Source: Mesorhizobium_K quangtriensis
GTDB taxonomy: Bacteria; Pseudomonadota; Alphaproteobacteria; Rhizobiales; Rhizobiaceae
Assembly (NCBI RefSeq): GCF_040081925.1
Contig: NZ_JBEBMF010000002.1
Span: 806,001-870,000, forward strand
Length of the DNA stretch: 64,000 nt
Reading direction: 5' to 3'
Shown here piece by piece: positions 58,930 through 64,000 of the stretch. Both the position numbers and the translations under genes were made by a program. How positions within the stretch are numbered: position 1 is the stretch's first letter; each line of letters starts with the position of its first letter. The notes below the pieces were generated by a model. The model saw nothing but the letters and a program-made list of their open reading frames with translations, was not told the origin of the DNA and made no database searches.

Positions 58930-59619
58930 ATGAAGAGAATTCTTATTTCGGCCGCTGCAGTCCTGCTTTCGGGCGCAGTCTACGCCGCCGACGCAATCGT
59001 CGCGCCCGACCTGCCGCCCGTGGTCGACCTGAAGCCGGCCTTCGACTGGACCGGCGGTTTCGTCGGTTTGCATGGCGGCTACAGCTGGGCTGACGCCACA
59101 GCCGGCTATGACGATCCGCTTTATGCTGCCTTGGGCGGTCCCCTGTCCATGGACCCAAGCGGTGGCTTCGGCGGCATCCAGGCCGGTTACAATTACCAGG
59201 CTTCGAACAACCTGGTGGTGGGCTTCGACGCGTCGTTGTCCTATGCCGACATCAGCGACTCGATCCCGGACGTGCTTGCCGGTTCCGGGACAATCGAATC
59301 CAACACCGATTTCGTCGGCACGCTCAGGGCACGCACCGGCTACGCGGCCGGCCAATTTCTGCCGTTCGTTTCCGGCGGCCTGGCCTTCGCCCGCTCCGAG
59401 GCATATTCCACGGACCTGGGCAGGGGCGACACCAAGACTCAGGTTGGCTGGACCGCCGGCGCGGGCCTCGAAGTCGGCATCAACGAGCGCTGGTCGGTGG
59501 TCGGCGAATATATGTACACCGACCTCGGCGAGGAAACGTGGTTCGAGGGCGAGGCCTTCTCGTCCACCAGCGATACGACGTCCAACGCCGCCCGCTTCGG
59601 CGTCAACATGCGCTTCTAG
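58930..59619 (+). CDS. Outer-membrane beta-barrel protein (Omp25/RopB-like)
   Basis: About 229 residues starting MKRILISAAAVLLSGAVYAA; an ATG three codons earlier is one base from the ribosome-binding site and thus less likely. The mature part starts after AYA-AD and has WTGGFVGLHGGYSWADA, NLVVGFDASLSYADI, and alternating strands to NAARFGVNMRF with the terminal Phe needed for barrel insertion. Brucella Omp25/Omp31 and rhizobial RopB share this pattern. It is an abundant eight-stranded barrel of the outer membrane. Confidence 0.92.
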   Translation: MKRILISAAAVLLSGAVYAADAIVAPDLPPVVDLKPAFDWTGGFVGLHGGYSWADATAGYDDPLYAALGGPLSMDPSGGFGGIQAGYNYQASNNLVVGFDASLSYADISDSIPDVLAGSGTIESNTDFVGTLRARTGYAAGQFLPFVSGGLAFARSEAYSTDLGRGDTKTQVGWTAGAGLEVGINERWSVVGEYMYTDLGEETWFEGEAFSSTSDTTSNAARFGVNMRF

Positions 59620-59627
59620 GCATTGAA

Positions 59628-59652
59628 ACGGGCGGCCGCAAAGGTCGCCCGT
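59628..59652. terminator. Hairpin between convergent genes
   Basis: ACGGGCGGCC and GGTCGCCCGT form a 10-bp stem (one G-T pair) with a GCAAA loop, just after the barrel gene. There is no T-run on the plus strand, so the terminator call is moderate. Confidence 0.5.
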
Positions 59653-59673
59653 CTCCGCCGCAACTGAAGGCGC

Positions 59674-59982
59674 TTACTTCTTCATCGCGCCCATGACCGC
59701 GCCGACGATTGCGGTCAGGATAGCACCACCGCCAGCACCGCCGACGATGTTCGGGATGTTGAGCGAACCGCCCAGCCCGCCCACAGCATCCGCCATCGCT
59801 GCGGGATCCATACCCGCGCCCATCAGGCTGTTGAGCAACGCGCCACCGGCGACACCGCCGATCGCGCCGCTCAAAATCTTCGGAAGCTGCGTCATTGCGG
59901 CCTGCTTCAGCACGGCGCCGACCGCCTGGCCGCCAATGATACCCGTGATGATCTGCACTACGATTGGAAGAAGACTTTCCAT
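59674..59982 (-). CDS. Small Gly/Ala-rich membrane-associated protein, unknown function
   Basis: A 102-residue protein with a strong GGAGGG site. It is hydrophobic and rich in Gly, Ala and Ile: VVQIITGIIGGQAVGAVL, ILSGAIGGVAGGALLNSLMG and GGAGGGAILTAIVGAVMGAM. The repeated glycine-zipper-like segments suggest membrane insertion or oligomerisation. It ends in Lys-Lys. I know of no assigned function. It stands between the barrel gene and ilvE. Confidence 0.75.
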   Translation of the reverse strand: MESLLPIVVQIITGIIGGQAVGAVLKQAAMTQLPKILSGAIGGVAGGALLNSLMGAGMDPAAMADAVGGLGGSLNIPNIVGGAGGGAILTAIVGAVMGAMKK

Positions 59983-60076
59983 CCCTATTCCCTCCTCAGG
60001 ACGCCGATCAATCGCGACTCGGCCCGCCCATCAGACCCCCAATACGACGAAAGTCAAATAGCGACTGCCGTAAACA

Positions 60077-60102
60077 CAATCGCCCGCAAGCGCGGGCGAT
60101 TG
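60077..60102 (-). terminator. Terminator hairpin downstream of ilvE
   Basis: CAATCGCCCGC and GCGGGCGATTG form an 11-bp perfect stem with a 4-base loop, about 28 bases after the ilvE stop on the minus strand, followed by TGTTTACGG. Confidence 0.65.
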
Positions 60103-60129
60103 TCGTTCCAGGGTGTTGGAAGGCCGGTT

Positions 60130-61020
60130 TTACTCGGCTGCGAGGGCCCGCTTGGGCTGAACCTCGGCGGAATAATCGTTCATCAGCGTCTCGGCGATCG
60201 TGCCGACCGTGAACTTGTACGGGCCGATCTCGGAGACCGGGGTCACTTCGGCTGCGGTGCCGGTGAGGAAACACTGCTCGAAGCCCTCGAGCTCGTCCGG
60301 CATGATGGCCCGCTCGATCACCTCGTAGCCGCGGCGCTTGGCCAGATCAATCACTGTGCGGCGCGTGATGCCGTCAAGGAAGCAGTCCGGCTTCGGCGTG
60401 TGGATCTTGCCGTCCTTGACGAAGAACACGTTGGCGCCGGTCGCTTCCGCCACCTGGCCGCGCCAGTCGAACATCAGCGCATCAGCGTAACCCTTTGCTT
60501 CCGCGGCGTGCTTGGAGATCGTGCAGATCATGTACAGGCCGGCCGCCTTCGATTTCGACGGCGCGGTGCGCGGGTCGGGGCGGCGATACTCGGCGATGTC
60601 GAGCCGGATGCCCTTCAGCTTTTGCGCTGGGTCGAAATAGCTCGGCCACTGCCAGATGGCGATGGCGACGTTGATGCGGTTGTTCTGCGCCGACACGCCC
60701 ATCTGCTCGCTGCCTCGGAAGGCGATCGGGCGGACATAGGCATCCTTGAAACCCTGCTTCTTGAGCAATTCGCGGCAGGCGTCGTCGATCGTCTCGACGC
60801 TGTAGGGTATCTTGAAGCCGAGGAGGCGCGCGGATTCGTGAAGCCGCTCGGTATGTTCCGTCAGCTTGAAGATCTCGCCGCCATAGGCGCGCTCGCCTTC
60901 GAATACCGCACTGGCATAGTGCAGGCCGTGAGTCAGCACGTGAATCTTGGCGTTCGCCCACTCCACGAATTCGCCGTTCATCCAGATGAATCCATCGAGT
61001 TTGTCGAAGGAAACGGTCAT
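60130..61020 (-). CDS. ilvE: Branched-chain amino acid aminotransferase
   Basis: A 296-residue PLP enzyme starting MTVSFDKLDGFIWMNGEFVEW, with GGGAGG eight bases upstream; a start 10 codons earlier would bury this site. It has SKAAGLYMI with the PLP lysine, EATGANVFFVKDG and LDGITRRTVIDLAKRRGYEV, all class-IV aminotransferase motifs. It swaps the amino group between glutamate and valine, leucine or isoleucine. It is divergent from a MarR-type gene with a palindrome in between. Confidence 0.95.
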   Translation of the reverse strand: MTVSFDKLDGFIWMNGEFVEWANAKIHVLTHGLHYASAVFEGERAYGGEIFKLTEHTERLHESARLLGFKIPYSVETIDDACRELLKKQGFKDAYVRPIAFRGSEQMGVSAQNNRINVAIAIWQWPSYFDPAQKLKGIRLDIAEYRRPDPRTAPSKSKAAGLYMICTISKHAAEAKGYADALMFDWRGQVAEATGANVFFVKDGKIHTPKPDCFLDGITRRTVIDLAKRRGYEVIERAIMPDELEGFEQCFLTGTAAEVTPVSEIGPYKFTVGTIAETLMNDYSAEVQPKRALAAE

Positions 61021-61221
61021 TGGGGTAACCTCCCGCGGGCCGGCGCCCACGTTATCGTTGATCTGTTGATATCAGCCGGGCAATAGCGTTGTTGCGAGGC
61101 TAAAGCTTGGCGGATTTGGAACGCGAAGGCAAATTCATGATATTCCGGTGAAGCCGGAGCAGACTTGCCTTTTCGTTCGCAATAATCCGAAAAGCTTGGC
61201 AAAAATTACCATCCGGCCAAA

Positions 61222-61246
61222 AATATGTCAATGGTACTGACGTATT
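61222..61246. promoter_or_regulatory. Candidate MarR operator
   Basis: AATATGTCA-atggtac-TGACGTATT is an inverted repeat with 9-base arms and one mismatch, 21 bases before the chosen start of the MarR gene and 200 bases upstream of ilvE. MarR-type dimers bind sites of this size, so autoregulation is likely. Confidence 0.5.
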
Positions 61247-61267
61247 TTGGCAACCACGAGAATCGAC

Positions 61268-61807
61268 ATGGCCGACGTCGCAGCCGCAAAACCGATCAGG
61301 ACCGCCCTCACCAACGATGACGGCATCGATCTTACGATCATCGAACTGATGTTCTTCGCCTATCGCGACTTCACCTCCGACCCGGACAAGATTCTGGCAG
61401 AATATGGTTTCGGCCGTGCCCACCACCGGATCGTCCACTTCGTCAACCGGATGCCCGGCCTGACCGTGGCCGAATTGCTCGACGTGCTGAAGATCACCAA
61501 GCAGAGCCTTGCCCGTGTGTTGAAGCAGTTGATCGACACCGGCCACATCGTCCAGATCCAGGGACCGCGCGACCGCCGACAGCGCGAACTCTACCCAACC
61601 GCCAAGGGGCGTGCCCTGGCGCTCGCCTTGGCGCGGCCACAGTCGCGGCGTATCCAGGACGCATTGCTGGAGGCAGTCCCGGGGGACAGGGCGACCGTCG
61701 AGCGGTTTCTCAAGGCGCTCGTTAACCCCGAGCTCAGGCCGCAGATCGACAACCTGCCGGCCGACAGGGCCGGCAAAATCGTAGGACGGGACAATGGAGA
61801 CGAGTGA
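61268..61807 (+). CDS. petP: MarR-family regulator (PetP-like)
   Basis: A 179-residue winged-helix protein starting MADVAAAKPIRTALTN; a TTG seven codons earlier would start next to the palindrome and is less likely. The fold shows in PGLTVAELLDVLKITKQSLARVLKQLI and GPRDRRQRELYPTAKG. In Rhodobacter a MarR-type gene (petP) precedes the response-regulator gene petR. The same pairing here, with a 14-base overlap, supports the name. Its target is unknown. Confidence 0.88.
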   Translation: MADVAAAKPIRTALTNDDGIDLTIIELMFFAYRDFTSDPDKILAEYGFGRAHHRIVHFVNRMPGLTVAELLDVLKITKQSLARVLKQLIDTGHIVQIQGPRDRRQRELYPTAKGRALALALARPQSRRIQDALLEAVPGDRATVERFLKALVNPELRPQIDNLPADRAGKIVGRDNGDE

Positions 61808-62513
61808 CAGGACGTCCGGCCCGGCAGCACCGGGCGACGATGCGCCTCACCTGCTGGTCGTCGACGACGACACGCGCATCCGCAATCTCCTCAAGCAGTA
61901 CCTGTCCGAGAACGGCTTCCGGGTCACGGTGGCCGGCAACGCGGCCGAGGCCCGGCGCAAGCTGGATGGTCTCGACTTCGACCTGCTGATCGTGGACGTG
62001 ATGATGCCGGGCGAGAACGGTGTCGAACTCACCCGCTCGCTCAGGCAGCAGAAGGATGTTCCCATCCTCATGCTGACGGCCTTGTCGGAAACTGACAGCC
62101 GCATCGCCGGGCTTGAAGCCGGCGCCGACGACTACCTGCCGAAGCCGTTCGATCCGCGTGAGCTTATCCTGCGCATCAACAACATCCTGCGACGCGGCGG
62201 TCCTGCCGCAACCCCGAAGGTCGAGCAACTCGTCTTCGGCCCCTACACCTTCCAGATCGCGCGCCGCGAGTTGAAGCGGGGCGGCGAGCCGTTGAAGCTG
62301 ACCGACCGCGAGCAGGAAATCCTCGCCATCTTCGCCAGCCGCGCGGGCGAGACGATCCCGCGCCACGAACTGGTGGCCGGCGAGGCCGATGTCGGCGAAC
62401 GCACCATCGACGTGCAGATCAACCGGCTGCGCCGCAAGATCGAGCGCGACCCGTCGAATCCGGTCTGGCTGCAGACCGTGCGCGGCGTCGGCTATCGGCT
62501 GAGCATCGAGTAG
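61794..62513 (+). CDS. petR: OmpR-family response regulator (PetR-like)
   Basis: A 239-residue two-component regulator. The receiver domain has LLVVDDDTRIR, the phospho-acceptor Asp in LLIVDVMMPGENG, and LPKPFDPREL with the conserved Lys. The C-terminal winged helix shows LKLTDREQEILAIFASRAGE and ERTIDVQINRLRRKIE. Rhodobacter PetR is needed for photosynthetic and respiratory growth; this is a likely orthologue. The start lies inside the MarR gene. No histidine kinase is adjacent, which is also true of petR. Confidence 0.93.
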   Translation: METSDRTSGPAAPGDDAPHLLVVDDDTRIRNLLKQYLSENGFRVTVAGNAAEARRKLDGLDFDLLIVDVMMPGENGVELTRSLRQQKDVPILMLTALSETDSRIAGLEAGADDYLPKPFDPRELILRINNILRRGGPAATPKVEQLVFGPYTFQIARRELKRGGEPLKLTDREQEILAIFASRAGETIPRHELVAGEADVGERTIDVQINRLRRKIERDPSNPVWLQTVRGVGYRLSIE

Positions 62514-62519
62514 GCCGGC

Positions 62520-63959
62520 TCAGAACAGCGGGCCGAGGATCGCGACGGTGTTGTTCAACAGCCGGCGCGGCATGGACCAACGCGCCACCTCGCCGCGCGT
62601 CACCTCGCGCGACTGCTCCAGATAGCTCTTCTGGCGCGCCCGCATCGTCGCTGTCAGTTCGGGATCGTAGACGAGAATGTTGTTCTCGTAGTTGAGTTCG
62701 AGGCTGCGCCTGTCCATGTTGGCGGAACCGATCAGCATAACCTCGCCGTCTACTGTCAGCGACTTGGTGTGCAGCAAACCGGAGCCATACTCGTAAATCT
62801 TCACGCCAGCGGCGAGCAGGTCGGCATAGTAGCTGCGGCTCGCTGCCCCGACGATCCAGGAATCGTTGCGGGCCGGGAAGATGATCGTGGTGTCGACGCC
62901 ACGATAGGCGCAGGCGCAGATGGCGGTCTGCAGCGCATCGTCGGGGATGTAGTAGGGCGTCGTGATGACGAGTTCGCGCCTTGCGGCGAAGACCAGCGAC
63001 TGGAACACCTCCTGCATCGCTGAATAGCGCACGGTCGGGCCTGTGCCGATGACTTGCGCCGGCATCGAAGTTCCGTCAGTCGCGGCCGGAGATTTCAGAA
63101 GATCGCCGAGATCCTCCCTGACGCCGGCCATCCAGTCGCCGGCAAAGAGAAGCTGGTTCTGGTGCGCGATCGGCCCCTCGAAGCGCACCATTGCATCGAC
63201 CCATGGCGCATAGCGCGGCTTTACGCGGAACTCAGGGTCGGCGCAGTTCTGGCTGCCGCAATAGGTGATCGTGCCGTCGATGACGACGATCTTGCGATGG
63301 TTGCGAAGGTCGATGCGACTGGTCATCAGCCGAAGGAAAGGGTTGCCGACCGCCAGCCCGCTCGCCACCTTGACGCCCGCTTGCCGCATGTCCTCCCAGT
63401 GATGCGAACGGACAAGCGTGCGCGAGCCGAGATCGTCCACCATGACCCGGCAGGTGACGCCGCGCGCGGCGGCGCGCTTCACCGCGTCGATGACCTTGCA
63501 GCCGTTGTTGTCGGCGAGCCAGATATAGAACAGCAGGTGTACATGGTCCTTCGCCGCATCGATGTCGGCAACCATGGCATTGATTGTCGCGTTGGAATCG
63601 GCAGGCAAATGGCCACTGTTGCCACCTATCGGCCCGAACCCGCTGACCGACTGCCCGAGCCGGAACAGGTTCCGGTAACGCTCGGGCACGATCTCCTCGT
63701 TGCCTTCCGTGTAGCGGGGGATTCGCGACAGCGCATCGCGAACGCGCGCCACCCGCCGCCGCCCGATATTCACCTCGCCCAGCAGCAGGTAGGCGATGAT
63801 GCCGACTTCCGGCACCGCGCCGACCACCACAAGCCAGGCAATACGGGATGCAGGCGTGCGGTTCGGCCTGAGCAGGATGCGCGCCATGATGGCCAGCCTG
63901 ATCGCAATGCTCACAATCGGATAGATGCTGAGCAACTCGTAGGTCAGTTCAGACGACAT
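62520..63959 (-). CDS. cls: Cardiolipin synthase (phospholipase D family)
   Basis: A 479-residue membrane enzyme. There are two N-terminal membrane segments (YPIVSIAIRLAIMARILL, IAWLVVVGAVPEVGIIAYLL). Two PLD motifs follow: NHRKIVVIDGTITYCGSQN and HTKSLTVDGEVMLIGSANMD, each with the catalytic His-x-Lys. It joins two phosphatidylglycerols, or phosphatidylglycerol and another lipid, to make cardiolipin at the inner membrane. It is convergent with petR, six bases apart. The last 41 bases of the window show no gene. Confidence 0.93.
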   Translation of the reverse strand: MSSELTYELLSIYPIVSIAIRLAIMARILLRPNRTPASRIAWLVVVGAVPEVGIIAYLLLGEVNIGRRRVARVRDALSRIPRYTEGNEEIVPERYRNLFRLGQSVSGFGPIGGNSGHLPADSNATINAMVADIDAAKDHVHLLFYIWLADNNGCKVIDAVKRAAARGVTCRVMVDDLGSRTLVRSHHWEDMRQAGVKVASGLAVGNPFLRLMTSRIDLRNHRKIVVIDGTITYCGSQNCADPEFRVKPRYAPWVDAMVRFEGPIAHQNQLLFAGDWMAGVREDLGDLLKSPAATDGTSMPAQVIGTGPTVRYSAMQEVFQSLVFAARRELVITTPYYIPDDALQTAICACAYRGVDTTIIFPARNDSWIVGAASRSYYADLLAAGVKIYEYGSGLLHTKSLTVDGEVMLIGSANMDRRSLELNYENNILVYDPELTATMRARQKSYLEQSREVTRGEVARWSMPRRLLNNTVAILGPLF

Positions 63960-64000
63960 CCCCCCTCCGACGCGCGATAGTCGGCCCGCATTTGCGCATA

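Noticed and set aside
1..64000. CRISPR arrays, rRNA operons, prophage or insertion-sequence transposases
   Set aside because: No regularly spaced repeats, rRNA motifs, phage genes or transposase-like proteins were seen on either strand.

Overview
The window reads as chromosomal DNA of a GC-rich alphaproteobacterium of the order Hyphomicrobiales, most likely the Phyllobacteriaceae/Mesorhizobium side. The markers are a BP26/Omp28-type periplasmic protein, a BA14K-family protein, an Omp25-like beta-barrel, tandem extensin-family proteins, many periplasmic-binding-protein sugar ABC operons, and an ilvE / petP-like / petR-like neighbourhood. This placement is inferred from gene content, not from a search. 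There is no rRNA, CRISPR array or prophage. One tRNA (CAU anticodon) lies between two sugar-transport operons.

Layout. 0-1.4 kb: end of a BMP-type (nucleoside-like) ABC permease pair followed by a decayed amidase. 1.6-9.3 kb: a polysaccharide locus with a UDP-xylose-synthase-like epimerase, a processive GT2 with QxxRW, a large NodB-like/DUF3131 protein, a WbpA-like UDP-sugar dehydrogenase and a convergent GH10 xylanase-like lipoprotein. 9.6-16.8 kb (minus): a MalEFGK-type sugar ABC operon with a SIS protein, a GntR/HutC regulator and an FGGY kinase. 17.1-21.6 kb (minus): a ribose-type ABC operon. 21.6-22.8 kb: a non-coding stretch holding several palindromic repeats and a 10-N scaffold gap inside poly-G. 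22.8-28.1 kb: an RND efflux pump and its adaptor, divergent from bp26. 28-35 kb: small envelope proteins, an OmpA-family protein, a UPF0114 membrane protein, an exonuclease-CBS-DUF294 fusion and an SDR. 35.6-43.4 kb: an anion permease, DUF3775, two extensin-family proteins, LssY_C, a CNNM/CorC-type protein, a divergent FMN reductase/HxlR pair and a thioesterase. 43.6-47.9 kb: a GMC oxidoreductase, an enolase-superfamily dehydratase and a beta-hydroxyacid dehydrogenase, interrupted by an inverted-repeat element that carries a DUF559 nuclease. 48-64 kb: a lipid kinase, a possible structured RNA, DUF3137, uvrB, a pseudouridine synthase, small cysteine-rich secreted proteins (one with three Kazal-like modules), two cold-shock genes, a BA14K protein, an MBL hydrolase, an Omp25-like porin, ilvE, petP/petR-like regulators and cardiolipin synthase.

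The three parts most worth a second look are: (i) the DUF559 endonuclease between 55-bp perfect inverted repeats, sitting between two genes of a probable operon, with a non-coding structural relative at 21.9 kb; (ii) the 1.6-9.3 kb locus, which has the parts list of a synthase-dependent exopolysaccharide system (precursor enzymes, QxxRW polymerase, deacetylase, glycoside hydrolase) but points to a xylose-containing polymer; and (iii) a hairpin-rich segment ending in a rho-independent terminator at 49.0-49.4 kb that may encode an undescribed small RNA.

All family assignments come from reading motifs by eye. No database search or folding calculation was possible.
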